From NCBI RefSeq assembly GCF_000710915.1, contig NZ_BAUA01000170.1, positions 24,356-88,355 on the forward strand: a DNA stretch of 64,000 nt, given 5' to 3'. Under the pieces are notes generated by a model. It was not told where the DNA came from, made no database searches, and saw nothing but the letters and a program-made list of their open reading frames with translations. The first letter of the stretch is position 1, and the number at the start of each line of letters is the position of its first letter. Below, piece after piece: positions 27,756-36,968 of the stretch. This stretch comes from Nocardia brasiliensis IFM 10847 (lineage in GTDB: Bacteria > Actinomycetota > Actinomycetes > Mycobacteriales > Mycobacteriaceae). The position numbers and the translations under genes were made by a program.

Positions 27756-28873
27756 AGCCCCGCCACGACGGTGCGCAACACCTCGATGACGCGGTCCTGC
27801 TCGGCTTCGTTCAACGCCGGATACATCGGCAGCGAGAAGATCTCCTGCGCGAGCCCCTCGGTGACCGGCAGTTGCCCTGCGCGCCAACCCAGATGCTCGA
27901 ATCCGGTCATGGTGTGCACCGGCCATGGGTAGCTGATGTTGAGCAGGATGTCGTGCTCGCGCATCGCCTCGATGATCGCGTCGCGCTTCGGGTGTCGCAC
28001 GACGTAGACGTAGTAGACGTGGGTATTGCCGGGGTTCGTGGCGGGCAGCAGCAAGCCGTGCGACCCGGCGAGATCACCGAGCCCCTGTTCGTACCGCCGC
28101 GCCACGGTGTTGCGGCCCGCGATGTAGTCGTCGAGCCGGCCGAGCTTGCGGCGCAGGATCTCGGCCTGCACCTCGTCGAGCCGGGAGTTGTGGCCCGGCG
28201 TGCGCATCACGTAATAGACCTTGTCCATGCCGTAGTAGCGCAGCTGCTGCAGATTTCGCTGAATGTTCGCATCGGGGGTGACCACCGCACCACCGTCGCC
28301 GTAGGCGCCGAGCACCTTGGTCGGGTAGAAGGAGAACGCCGCGGCGTCGGACATGGTGCCCGCCAGCTGCTCCCCCTGCCGGGCGCCGTGCGCCTGGGCG
28401 CAGTCCTCCAGGATCTGCAGCCCGTGTTCGGCGGCCAGCCGCCGCAGCGGCGCCATGTCCACGCACTGTCCGTAAAGGTGCACGGGCACAATCGCTTTCG
28501 TGCGCGGCGTGATCGCAGCCGCCACCTGATCGGTGTCCATGAGGAAGTCCTCGGCCCGCACGTCGACGAAAACCGGTGTCGCACCGGCGCCGACGATCGC
28601 GACAACGGTCGGCGCCGCGGTGTTGGACACGGTGATCACCTCGTCGCCGGGTCCGACACCGAGGGCTTCCAGGCCGAGTTTCAGGGCGTTGGTGCCGTTG
28701 TCGACGCCGGTGCAGTGCGCGAGCCCATGGTATGCCGCGAATTCCCGCTCGAAACCGCGCACGCTCTCGCCGAGGATCAGCTGGCCCGATCCGAACACGG
28801 TCTGCACCGCGTCGAGGATGTCCTCTCGCTCCTTCTCGTACTCGGGCAGGTAGTCCCATACACGGGTGGTCAT
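27752..28873 (-). CDS. DegT/DnrJ/EryC1 aminotransferase for the sugar C-3 amine
   Basis: A 373-residue PLP enzyme of the sugar aminotransferase family. The Schiff-base lysine is K186 in SFYPTKVLGAYGDGG; other marks are GVDNGTNALKLGLEALG and ILEDCAQAHGA. Following a 2,3-dehydratase, a 3-amination as in DnmJ (daunosamine) or EvaB (epivancosamine) is the expected reaction, giving a 3-amino-2,3,6-trideoxy-4-keto hexose. AGGGAG precedes the ATG at 28873. It sits between RmlA and the 2,3-dehydratase in the leftward operon. Confidence 0.92.
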   Translation of the reverse strand: MTTRVWDYLPEYEKEREDILDAVQTVFGSGQLILGESVRGFEREFAAYHGLAHCTGVDNGTNALKLGLEALGVGPGDEVITVSNTAAPTVVAIVGAGATPVFVDVRAEDFLMDTDQVAAAITPRTKAIVPVHLYGQCVDMAPLRRLAAEHGLQILEDCAQAHGARQGEQLAGTMSDAAAFSFYPTKVLGAYGDGGAVVTPDANIQRNLQQLRYYGMDKVYYVMRTPGHNSRLDEVQAEILRRKLGRLDDYIAGRNTVARRYEQGLGDLAGSHGLLLPATNPGNTHVYYVYVVRHPKRDAIIEAMREHDILLNISYPWPVHTMTGFEHLGWRAGQLPVTEGLAQEIFSLPMYPALNEAEQDRVIEVLRTVVAGL

Positions 28874-28931
28874 GAGTTTGCTCCCTTGATAGTTCGGGTG
28901 ATCGGAACGGACATCGCGAGATCGGGCGCGC

Positions 28932-29807
28932 TCACACGGCGGCCGCGATGTCCATGACGTATTGGCCGTAAGGCGATTTCGCGAGTTGCCTGCCGAGCCA
29001 GTGGCAGGACTCCTGGTCGATGAAGCCCATGCGCAGCGCGATCTCCTCCACGCAGGCGATCCGCACGCCCTGGCGGCGCTCCATGATCTCGACGTACTGA
29101 CCGGCCTCCAGCAACGCCTCATGAGTGCCCGCGTCGAGCCAGACGAAGCCGCGGCCGAGTGGCACCAGGCGGGCCCGGTCCTGCGCCAGGAAGGTCCGGT
29201 TGACGTCGGTGATCTCCAATTCGCCGCGCGCGGAGGGCTGCAGATCCTTCGCGATCGCGACGACATCGTTGTGATAGAAGTACAGACCGGTGACCGCGAG
29301 ATTCGACCGCGGCCGGGCCGGCTTCTCCACCAGGTCGAGCAGGCGGCCGTCGGCGTCCACCTCGGCGACCCCGTAGCGTTGCGGGTCGAGCACCGGATAG
29401 CCGAACAGCACGCAGCCGTCGACGTCGTGGCTGCTCTGTTGCAGCACCTCGACGAAGCCTGGACCATGAAAGATGTTGTCCCCCAGCACCAATGCCACCG
29501 GTTCGTGGCCGATGTGCCGCTCGGAGACCAGGAACGCGTCCGCCAGCCCGCGCGGCTTGTCCTGCTCGGCGTAGGTCAGGCACAATCCGAGCGCCGACCC
29601 GTCGCCCAGCAGCTGCTGGAAGCGCGGCAGATCGTCCGGGGTGGCGATGATCTCGATATCGGTGATGCCGGCGAGCATCAGCACCGAGAGCGGGTAGTAG
29701 ATCATCGGCTTGTCGTAGACCGGTAGCAGCTGCTTCGACACCGCCAGGGTGACCGGTTGCAGCCGAGTGCCGCTGCCACCGGCGAGGATTATCCCCTTCA
29801 CGGCCAT
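28932..29807 (-). CDS. rmlA: Glucose-1-phosphate thymidylyltransferase
   Basis: A 291-residue nucleotidyltransferase with the signature GGSGTRLQPVTLAVSKQLLP near the N-terminus and LVLGDNIFHG in the middle; length matches short RmlA. It makes dTDP-glucose, the first step of the deoxysugar branch. The next enzyme, dTDP-glucose 4,6-dehydratase, is not in this window, so a housekeeping RmlB or a copy elsewhere must act. It lies between the hydrolase and aminotransferase genes in the leftward operon. Confidence 0.95.
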   Translation of the reverse strand: MAVKGIILAGGSGTRLQPVTLAVSKQLLPVYDKPMIYYPLSVLMLAGITDIEIIATPDDLPRFQQLLGDGSALGLCLTYAEQDKPRGLADAFLVSERHIGHEPVALVLGDNIFHGPGFVEVLQQSSHDVDGCVLFGYPVLDPQRYGVAEVDADGRLLDLVEKPARPRSNLAVTGLYFYHNDVVAIAKDLQPSARGELEITDVNRTFLAQDRARLVPLGRGFVWLDAGTHEALLEAGQYVEIMERRQGVRIACVEEIALRMGFIDQESCHWLGRQLAKSPYGQYVMDIAAAV

Positions 29808-29849
29808 CTCCTTCAGGATCGCTTGTGCGGCTTCATAGTTCGGAGGATG

Positions 29850-30743
29850 TCACTGCATCGGGCGGTCGGTTTCCGGCGCACCGGCAAGGTGCAGGCAGTC
29901 TTCGAGGAAGCCGAGCGCGCGCAAGTGGTAGGAGCGGGCGGCCCAGCCCAGGCTGATGTTGTGGCCCGCTCCGGATTGCCGCTCCACCGCCACACTCGGC
30001 GCGCCGGTGAAACGAGCGGCCATATCCCGCAACGTATTCGGGTCGTGCCGCCACAGCGCCTCGTGTTCGGCGAAGGTGCACCGGACCGGCACCGCGACCC
30101 GGGCCGCCACGCGCCCGAACACCGCCGGCCAGCGGGCCGCCTCGGCCAGCTCCAGCGCGGGCGTCGGCGCGACGACGGTCGAGCTGGTCCGGAAAGTCGC
30201 GGGCGGGTACAGCCGCGGCGGCCCCCAGCCGCGCAGCGCCCGCCTGCGCGCGTCTGCGAGCTGGAACAGGCGCGACGCGTACCGATGGCCGCAGCCGGAG
30301 ATGTCCACCCCGAGCAGCCGGGCCGAGCCGAACGCCTCGGTGGCGAGGCGCAGCGCGACCATGCCGCCGAAGGAGTGCGCCAGCAGGAAGAAGCCGGCGC
30401 CGACGTCGTGCTCGGCCGCGAATCCGGCGAGCGCGTGCCGCAGCGTGCGCGCCTGCGCCGCCTGCGTCTGTCCATCGCGCAGTGGCGCGGCGGACCGCCC
30501 GTAACCCGGCCGGTCCACCGCCAGCACCGAATAGCCGAGACGGGCACCGAGGGTCAGCAGCGACACCTCGGCCGTCGCCTGCCCGTCGAAGTAGTTCGCG
30601 TTCATCCCGGCCCCGTGCAGCGCCACGATCGTCGCGCGCGGTGCTTCATCGGGTCGATTCAGCAAGGCGGACAACGTGATTCCGGCACCGTCCAGCAGTA
30701 CCGAACGGACGCCGGTGGAATGCGCGAGCGCCGCCGTGGTCAC
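29850..30743 (-). CDS. Alpha/beta hydrolase of the polyketide operon
   Basis: About 297 residues from a GTG at 30743 overlapping the stop of the monooxygenase gene (GTGA). The frame is open further upstream but only as a shadow of that gene. The nucleophile elbow is AHSFGG (S124), the oxyanion HG lies in ALHGAG (42-47), and a late HN pair (GAGHN) provides the catalytic His. There is no signal peptide. In aromatic polyketide loci such hydrolases may release or lactonise intermediates, or work with the adjacent FAD monooxygenase on a Baeyer-Villiger product. The exact role is unknown. Confidence 0.82.
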   Translation of the reverse strand: MTTAALAHSTGVRSVLLDGAGITLSALLNRPDEAPRATIVALHGAGMNANYFDGQATAEVSLLTLGARLGYSVLAVDRPGYGRSAAPLRDGQTQAAQARTLRHALAGFAAEHDVGAGFFLLAHSFGGMVALRLATEAFGSARLLGVDISGCGHRYASRLFQLADARRRALRGWGPPRLYPPATFRTSSTVVAPTPALELAEAARWPAVFGRVAARVAVPVRCTFAEHEALWRHDPNTLRDMAARFTGAPSVAVERQSGAGHNISLGWAARSYHLRALGFLEDCLHLAGAPETDRPMQ

Positions 30744-32242
30744 CGCTGCGCCTCGGCGGCTACGCGGCGGGACACGGCGTCCGCCGGACCGAACCAGCGG
30801 CGCAGGGCCGCGGTCAACGCCGTACGGTCGCGCCGCTCGGCGGCCGCCCATGCCACATAGCCGTCGGGGCGGATCAGCACGGCGGTCACGTCCTCGAGGC
30901 CGCGCCGCTGCGGTAGTTCGCCCGCCACGACGGTGACCCGGTCCCGCCACGGATCGGCCGCGGCCTGCAGCGCACCGTCCGCGGCCAGGTCCAGCAGCAC
31001 CCCGCGGGCCGGATGCAGCAGTTCGGTGGTCGTGGTCGCGCCGGCCGCGGTACGCAGTGGCCGGGGTGGAATCCGCCTGCCCTGCAACGGATGTGCCGCG
31101 GGGTCGGGCGAATACCGGATGTCGAGCCCGCTCACCGTGCCCGCGAGGTAGCGCTTGGTGTCGTCGTAGGCGATCAACTCCGTGAACAGCTCGCGCAGTG
31201 GATCCGCCTCGGCGCCGGTGATGTAGAGCATCCCCTGTACCCGGGTGTTGTCCAGCAGCCGGGCGCCGACCGGATGGCGTTCGGCGTGATAGGTATCGAG
31301 CAGTTCCGGCCCGGCCGAACCACGCACCACGGCACCGAGTTTCCACCCGAGGTTGGCCGCGTCCTGGACGCCGGTACTCAGCCCCTGACCACCGGCGGGA
31401 AGATGGATATGCGCCGCGTCGCCCGCCAGGAACACCCGGCCTCTGCGGTATTCCGATGCCTGGCGGGTGGCGTCGGAGAACGAGCTGGCCCAGTCCGCGC
31501 GACCGTGGGCGATCGAGTCCCCGGTGATCCGTTCCCACGCCGCGGCCAGCTCGGCGAAGCCGATCTCGGTTCCGCGCTGCACCACGGGTGTGTCGTGCTC
31601 ACAGACCACGACGCGGTCGACACCGGGCGCCAGTGGCATGGCCATGATCATCCCGCCGGGGAGCCGTTCACCGAACGGCCGCGGCGCGATGTCGCAGCCG
31701 ACCACGTCGGCCAGATACATACCGAGAGTGCCTGCGGTGCCGGGAAACTCGAAGCCCGCGAGCTTGCGCACGACGCTGTGCCCGCCGTCGCAGCCGACCA
31801 GATAGCCGGCGCGCAAGGTCTTTTCGTCGCCGGCGACGTCAACCGTGACCGAGACACCCGCGCCGTCGTCGTGCAGCCCGCGCACGGTCCAGCCGCGCCG
31901 AAGGTCCGCACCCAGTTCGCCGGCCCACCGCTCCAGCGCCGCCTCGGTCTGTGATTGCGGCACGCCTCGCGCGCCGAAATGACAGTCCTCGAGCACCGTG
32001 TAGTCGAACAGCAGCCCGCCGAAGTGACCCATCGGACTCTGTTCCAGCCCGCCGACGGCCGCGAGCAGGCCCCGCTGATCGAAGGTCTCCATCGCGCGGG
32101 CGGTGAAGCCGAGGCCGCGGGACTGCCCCGTCGGTTCCGGCAGTTGTTCCAGCACCACGACTTCGGCACCAGCCAGCCGCAATTCGCCGGCGAGCAGCAG
32201 GCCGGTCGGCCCGGCGCCGACCACAATCACATCGGTGTCCAC
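30740..32242 (-). CDS. FAD-dependent aromatic hydroxylase (PHBH-like), first of two
   Basis: A 500-residue group A flavin monooxygenase: FAD motif VVGAGPTG at 7-14, GCDGGHSVVRK (DG motif) and VFLAGDAAHIHLPAGGQG (GD motif), then a thioredoxin-like C-terminal domain. Relatives are the oxygenases of angucycline and anthracycline pathways (JadH, UrdE, PgaE, RdmE types), which hydroxylate or cleave the polycyclic aromatic product using NAD(P)H and oxygen. Lies 33 bases after the second copy (32276-33730). Two such enzymes would allow two separate oxidation steps or a partner arrangement. Confidence 0.9.
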   Translation of the reverse strand: MDTDVIVVGAGPTGLLLAGELRLAGAEVVVLEQLPEPTGQSRGLGFTARAMETFDQRGLLAAVGGLEQSPMGHFGGLLFDYTVLEDCHFGARGVPQSQTEAALERWAGELGADLRRGWTVRGLHDDGAGVSVTVDVAGDEKTLRAGYLVGCDGGHSVVRKLAGFEFPGTAGTLGMYLADVVGCDIAPRPFGERLPGGMIMAMPLAPGVDRVVVCEHDTPVVQRGTEIGFAELAAAWERITGDSIAHGRADWASSFSDATRQASEYRRGRVFLAGDAAHIHLPAGGQGLSTGVQDAANLGWKLGAVVRGSAGPELLDTYHAERHPVGARLLDNTRVQGMLYITGAEADPLRELFTELIAYDDTKRYLAGTVSGLDIRYSPDPAAHPLQGRRIPPRPLRTAAGATTTTELLHPARGVLLDLAADGALQAAADPWRDRVTVVAGELPQRRGLEDVTAVLIRPDGYVAWAAAERRDRTALTAALRRWFGPADAVSRRVAAEAQR

Positions 32243-32275
32243 GTTTGCTCTCCTTGTCTGCGCACGGGCTCGCGG

Positions 32276-33730
32276 TCAGTCCACGGACCCGGGCGGGCCG
32301 AACCAGTGCCGCAAGCGGCCGTCCAGGTCGGCATCCGCGGAGCCCACCCAGCTCACGTAGCCGTCCGGCCGTACCAACACGGCCTCGGTACCGATCTCGT
32401 CGCCGTCCGCGACCTCGGCCACGCCGACCCGCTGGGCCCAGGGCGCGACCACCTTTTCCAGCGCGTCGACCTGCGAGCGGCCGGACCCGAGCACCAGCCC
32501 GCGCCCGGTGCGCAGCGCCTCGGTGCTCGTCCCGGCGGGCTCGCGCAGCGCCAGTTCGGGCAGCCGGACGCCGAGCCAGCGGTGCTCCCCCGGCTCGGCC
32601 GGATAGCGCACGTCCAATCCGCTGATCATCCCGGCCAGGTGCACGCGCACCGATTCCGCCGCGATCAACTCGCGCAGCATGGTCCGCAACGACTCGACTT
32701 CCGGTCCGCCGAGCAGCAATTCGGTCTGGACCCGGATGTTCGACAGGATCCGCGCACCGACCGCACTGCGTTCCGAGTGATAGGTGTCGAGCAGCTGATC
32801 CGCCGCGCCATGCAAGGCGGCGGCCAGCTTCCAGCCCAGGTTCAACGCGTCCTGCAGACCGAGGTTCAGCGCTTGGCCACCGCTGGGCATCTGCTGATGC
32901 GCGGCATCACCCGCGAAGAGCACGCGGCCCCTGCGGTATTCCCGCACCTGCCTGCTGGTGTCGTCGAAGGCGTTCACCCACAACGGCTTGCCGTGCCCGA
33001 TGGCTTCCCCGGTGACCTGCTGCCACGCCGCCGCGACCTCGTCGAACGAGGGAGCGCCCGATCGCCCGGCACCGTCGGCGCCGAAGCGGTGCACCATCAC
33101 CCTGGTGATTCCGGCGGGATTTCTCGCCGCCGTGGCGAATCCGTGCTCGTACCGCTCGAACCGGCGATCCTCGATCGCCAGGCCCGCCACGTCCGCGCGC
33201 AACAGTTCGCGGGCGGCCGAGCGGCCCGCGAACTCCACGCCCGCGCACTCGCGCACCGTGCTGTCCGCGCCGTCGCAGCCGACCACGAATGCCGCACGCA
33301 GCCGCCGTATTCCGGTGCCGGTCTGCGCGCAGACCTCGACGCCGGCGCCGTCGTCGTGCACCGCCGATACCCGCCAACCACGCCGGACCTCGGCGCCGAG
33401 CGCTACGGCCCACTCGTGCAGCAATGCCACGGTGGTGGTCTGCGGTACCTTCCACTGACCGGGGAACCGGCTGGGCAGGGTGAGATCCAGTGGGATGCCG
33501 CCGAAGTGGCCGCGCGGCTCGTTCGGCACGGGGCCGAGTTCGTCGACCAGGCCCCGGGCGTCGAAGATCTCCATCGTTCGCGCGTGCAAGGTCGAGGCCC
33601 TGGACTCCGTCGACGGCGTCTCCCGCGACTCCAGCACGACGACCTCGACGCCCCCGAGGCGCAACTCACCCGCCAGCATCAGCCCGACCGGGCCCGCGCC
33701 GACGACGACCACCTGCGTCTGTTCGATCAT
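32276..33730 (-). CDS. FAD-dependent aromatic hydroxylase (PHBH-like), second of two
   Basis: A 484-residue paralogue of the gene at 30740-32242, with the same layout: VVGAGPVG at 9-16, VGCDGADSTVRE and LFAGDAAHQQMPSGGQA. The two differ enough to suggest separate substrates or positions of attack. It begins four bases after the aromatase/cyclase stop and is part of the leftward operon. Likely acts on the tetracyclic product, for example in quinone formation or C-12 type oxygenation as in angucycline biosynthesis. Confidence 0.9.
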   Translation of the reverse strand: MIEQTQVVVVGAGPVGLMLAGELRLGGVEVVVLESRETPSTESRASTLHARTMEIFDARGLVDELGPVPNEPRGHFGGIPLDLTLPSRFPGQWKVPQTTTVALLHEWAVALGAEVRRGWRVSAVHDDGAGVEVCAQTGTGIRRLRAAFVVGCDGADSTVRECAGVEFAGRSAARELLRADVAGLAIEDRRFERYEHGFATAARNPAGITRVMVHRFGADGAGRSGAPSFDEVAAAWQQVTGEAIGHGKPLWVNAFDDTSRQVREYRRGRVLFAGDAAHQQMPSGGQALNLGLQDALNLGWKLAAALHGAADQLLDTYHSERSAVGARILSNIRVQTELLLGGPEVESLRTMLRELIAAESVRVHLAGMISGLDVRYPAEPGEHRWLGVRLPELALREPAGTSTEALRTGRGLVLGSGRSQVDALEKVVAPWAQRVGVAEVADGDEIGTEAVLVRPDGYVSWVGSADADLDGRLRHWFGPPGSVD

Positions 33731-33734
33731 CGGG

Positions 33735-34679
33735 TCAGCCGCGTCGCTCGGCGAAGGTCTTCGCGTGCTGCAGGGTGGTCATGCTGTTGGTGCTCAGCGC
33801 ATTTCGCACGAAATCCTTGGCATCTTCGAGCGTCTTGTCCGCGCCGAGGATGTCGGCGATCCGGTCGGTGTCGATCGTGACCGTGTGCTGCGAGGTGGCC
33901 AGCACGCCGTCGGCATTCTCGGCGAAGGTCCACCGGCCGGTGTGCAGCGACATCAGCGCGGGCAGGGTCACCTGCTTGTAGACGATCGAATGGTGCGGGT
34001 AGGTGACCCGATAGGACTTGGTGGTGTGCACCGACCCGTCGCGCGTCTTGGTGTCCATCTCGAGTGTCTGCAGGCCGGGCGAGGGCTCTTCCAGCCGTGC
34101 GGCGGCGACATGCGGCAGCCGCTCGGTCCACAGCTGCGCCTGGTCGATGAATTCGTAAGCCTGCGCGGCCGAACCCGCGATCTGCACCGAGTCCTCGAAC
34201 GAGAAGGTGGAATCGGCGGCCGCGTAGGCGAATTCGAGTTCGGTCCGCAATCCCTGCAGTTCGCTGCGCGAATTGCGGTCGACCGCCTGGTCGATCCAGG
34301 CCAGACCGTCCGGATCGTCGTCCACCGCACGGTAACTGTGCTGCAGCCGGACCAGTGCGGTGTCGTCGGATCGGGCTTCGATCAGCCAGGCGCCGCTCAT
34401 GAAGGCCACCGGCGGTGCCGAGATCTCTTGCTGGAAGGTGATTTTCCGCGCGTCCGGATCGAGCGTGCGGCGTGAGGTCCAGTTCTTGGCGGTGCCGTTG
34501 GCCGTCGCCCAGATCCGGATCCGTTCGGCGCCCTCGGATTGCTCGAGCTGCTCCACGTAGATCGTCGGCCCGAAGATGCGCGGCCAACTGCCGACATCGG
34601 CGATCAGCGCGTACACCGTGTCCGCGGGTGCGGCGATCTCGATCTCGTGCTCGACCTCGCGCATAGTGCTGGTAGTCAT
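33735..34679 (-). CDS. Polyketide aromatase/cyclase, didomain START fold
   Basis: A 314-residue protein with two tandem helix-grip (SRPBCC) domains. The first opens REVEHEIEIAAPADTVYALIADVGSWPRIFGP, a pattern conserved in TcmN-, WhiE- and JadD-type aromatases; the second spans about residues 160-300. Didomain aromatase/cyclases go with C-9 reduced polyketides and direct the first-ring cyclisation and aromatisation. This agrees with the ketoreductase gene immediately upstream. Gap to the ketoreductase gene is 21 bases. Confidence 0.92.
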   Translation of the reverse strand: MTTSTMREVEHEIEIAAPADTVYALIADVGSWPRIFGPTIYVEQLEQSEGAERIRIWATANGTAKNWTSRRTLDPDARKITFQQEISAPPVAFMSGAWLIEARSDDTALVRLQHSYRAVDDDPDGLAWIDQAVDRNSRSELQGLRTELEFAYAAADSTFSFEDSVQIAGSAAQAYEFIDQAQLWTERLPHVAAARLEEPSPGLQTLEMDTKTRDGSVHTTKSYRVTYPHHSIVYKQVTLPALMSLHTGRWTFAENADGVLATSQHTVTIDTDRIADILGADKTLEDAKDFVRNALSTNSMTTLQHAKTFAERRG

Positions 34680-34700
34680 CGAAATACCTGTTCCTCGAGC

Positions 34701-35486
34701 TCAGAAATTGCCCAGTCCGCCGCAGACGTTCAACGCTTGCGCCGTGATGGATGCGGCGGTGTCGGAGGCCAGGTAGCCGACCAGACCGGCTACCTCCTCC
34801 GGGGTCGAGTAGCGCCCGAGCGGGATCTTGGCCTGGAACTTCTCCAGGATTTCCGCCTCGCTCTTGCCGTAGGCGCTCGCGTAGCCCTGCCGGACCCGCG
34901 CCGCCATCGGCGTCTCGACGTAACCGGGGCACACGGCGTTGACCGTGATGCCGGTGGGGGCCAGCTCATTGCCGAGCGCCTTGGTGAACCCGACGACGCC
35001 GTGCTTGGACGCCGAGTACGGCGCACCGAGCACCACGCCCTGCTTGCCCGCGGTGGAGGCGATGTTGATGATCCGGCCACGGTCCTTGGTGCGCATGCCC
35101 CCGGTGTTGAGCACCTCGCGGGTCAGCCGGAAAACACTGGTCAGGTTGGTCTCGATGACGTCGTTCCACAGCTCGGCGGTGATATCGGCGGTGACGCCGC
35201 CGCCACTGCGCCCGGCGTTGTTCACCAGGACGTCGATCGACCCGAACGCGTCGACGGCGGCCTGGACGAACTGCTGTACCTCGGTGTCCGAGCGGACGTC
35301 CACGGCGGCGCCGTCCACCGTCAGGTCCTCCGAACGCAACTGCTTCACCGTGGCGGTCACGTTCTCCGCGGTGCGCGCGCCGATGAACACCCGGTGTCCC
35401 GAGCCGCCGAGCAGGCGGGCGACGGCCAGTCCGATTCCGCTGGTCGCCCCGGTCACCAGGGCTACCGGCGCTTCGACATTCGACAT
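34701..35486 (-). CDS. Polyketide C-9 ketoreductase (ActIII/JadE type)
   Basis: A 261-residue classical SDR with TGATSGIG at 12-19 and the catalytic set S144, Y157, K161, at the same numbers as in the actinorhodin ketoreductase. The PGG loop that guides stereochemistry in ActKR is here S94-G95-G96. It reduces the nascent chain at C-9 using NADPH. Gaps to the ACP and aromatase genes are 12 and 21 bases. Its presence rules out non-reduced (tetracenomycin-like) chemistry and fits an angucycline. Confidence 0.93.
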   Translation of the reverse strand: MSNVEAPVALVTGATSGIGLAVARLLGGSGHRVFIGARTAENVTATVKQLRSEDLTVDGAAVDVRSDTEVQQFVQAAVDAFGSIDVLVNNAGRSGGGVTADITAELWNDVIETNLTSVFRLTREVLNTGGMRTKDRGRIINIASTAGKQGVVLGAPYSASKHGVVGFTKALGNELAPTGITVNAVCPGYVETPMAARVRQGYASAYGKSEAEILEKFQAKIPLGRYSTPEEVAGLVGYLASDTAASITAQALNVCGGLGNF

Positions 35487-35498
35487 CTGCGTTCCCCC

Positions 35499-35756
35499 TC
35501 AGGCCGCGTTCACGAGACGCGCGTTGACGGCGCCGATCAGGGCCCGCGGCGTGGTGGCCGACAGCAGGGTGTCCTCGTCCAGTGAGATCTCGAACTCGCG
35601 CTCGATCCGGCCGCTGGCTTCCAGCAGCGCGAGCGAGTCGTAACCGAGATCGTCGAAGAGCACGTCGAGCACGGGTTCGCCGAAGTCGATGCCCTCGTCG
35701 CCCGCAGCCTCGAGCATGATCCGGCCCAGGTCGGTGAGTGTGAATCGGTCAGCCAT
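35499..35756 (-). CDS. Acyl carrier protein of the type II PKS
   Basis: An 85-residue acidic carrier protein with the phosphopantetheine site at S41 in LGYDSLALLE. It carries the growing polyketide in the minimal PKS with KS-alpha and KS-beta. It is 12 bases after the KS-beta stop and 12 before the ketoreductase start. No dedicated phosphopantetheinyl transferase gene is in the window. Confidence 0.95.
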   Translation of the reverse strand: MADRFTLTDLGRIMLEAAGDEGIDFGEPVLDVLFDDLGYDSLALLEASGRIEREFEISLDEDTLLSATTPRALIGAVNARLVNAA

Positions 35757-35768
35757 TGTCCTTCTCCT

Positions 35769-36968
35769 TCATGAGTTTTCGTTGGTCAGCACGAGCGCCG
35801 AGTTGAATCCGCCGTAGCCGCGGGCCAAGACCAGCGCGGTGCGCACGGTGGCCGGACGGGCTTGGCCCACCACCAGATCCAGCTGCGCCTCCGGATCGGG
35901 CTCGACATGCACGGTCGGCGGAATCAGGCTGTGCCGCATGGCCAGCAGCGCGGCGACGAGATCGAGCGGCCCGGCACCCGAATAGAGCCGGCCGGTCATC
36001 GTCTTCGGCGCGGTGACCGGCACCGCGCCGGCGCCGAACACCGCCGAAATGGCCTGCGCTTCCATGCGATCGAGCTCTGGCAGCCCCGCCGCGTCGGCGA
36101 AGACCACGTCGACATCCGCCGGTGCCCGCCCGGCATCGGCCAGCGCCAGTTCGATCGCTTTGCGCAGCCCTGGCCCGTTCGGGTCGAATGTGGCTGCGTA
36201 ACCGGCGATCTCGCCGTAGGTCCGGGCGCCACGAGCCCGCGCGTGGCCGTCGGACTCGACGACCAGGATCGCGCCGCCCTCGCCGGGCACGTGCCCGTTC
36301 GCGCGGGCGTCGAACGGCAGGTACGCGTCCGCCGGGTCGTCGCTGGTGCTCAATCGCCCGCTCGCCTGCTGCCCGATCCAGCCCCAGGGGCACAGCGACG
36401 AGTCGATCGCCCCCGTGACAATGGTGCTGGTGCCCTTGCGAATCGCGCGCCGCGCGGCGGCGACGGCGTCCAGACCACCTGCTTGGTCAGCGACCAGCAC
36501 GCTGGCCGGGCCCTTCATGCCGTTGCGAATCGCGATCTGGCCGCTGTTCACGGCGTAGAACCAGGCGAAGGACTGGTACGCGCTGACGTACTGGCTACCC
36601 CGGTGCCACAGGTTCTGCAATTCGCGCTGGCCGAATTCGAAACCGCCGGCCGAGCTGGCGGTGATCACGCCGATGTCGAATTCCGGCAGCCGGCTCGGCG
36701 TCAGCCCGGCGTCGGCGAACGCCCAGTCCGTCGCGGCCAAGGCCAGCTGGGTCATCCGGTCGGTCTGCGGGAGCAGCCTGCCCGGCAGGTGATCAGCGGC
36801 CTCGAAGCCGGGCACCTCGCCCGCCAGCTGTGCCGGATAGCCACTCGGATCGAACCGGGAGACCCGGGCGATGCCCGACTTCCCGGCCACCGTGGCGTCC
36901 CAATATTGTTCCACGCCGAGCCCGTTCGGTGCCGCCACACCGAACCCGGTGACCACCGCCGTCGTCAT
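35769..36968 (-). CDS. Type II PKS KS-beta / chain length factor
   Basis: About 399 residues from an ATG at 36968 that overlaps the KS-alpha stop (ATGA). The active-site cysteine of ketosynthases is replaced by Q162 in VADQAGGLDA, the diagnostic chain-length-factor substitution; the glutamine also supports malonyl decarboxylation. The fold otherwise matches KS (GEGGAILVVE, GYGGFNSALVL). It pairs with KS-alpha and sets chain length; with angucycline-type partners a decaketide-size chain is expected, but length cannot be read reliably by eye. Confidence 0.94.
   Translation of the reverse strand: MTTAVVTGFGVAAPNGLGVEQYWDATVAGKSGIARVSRFDPSGYPAQLAGEVPGFEAADHLPGRLLPQTDRMTQLALAATDWAFADAGLTPSRLPEFDIGVITASSAGGFEFGQRELQNLWHRGSQYVSAYQSFAWFYAVNSGQIAIRNGMKGPASVLVADQAGGLDAVAAARRAIRKGTSTIVTGAIDSSLCPWGWIGQQASGRLSTSDDPADAYLPFDARANGHVPGEGGAILVVESDGHARARGARTYGEIAGYAATFDPNGPGLRKAIELALADAGRAPADVDVVFADAAGLPELDRMEAQAISAVFGAGAVPVTAPKTMTGRLYSGAGPLDLVAALLAMRHSLIPPTVHVEPDPEAQLDLVVGQARPATVRTALVLARGYGGFNSALVLTNENS

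Noticed and set aside
31013..33880. Long rightward frames across the two FAD monooxygenase genes
   Set aside because: They are antisense to genes with all FAD motifs intact and show no motif of their own.
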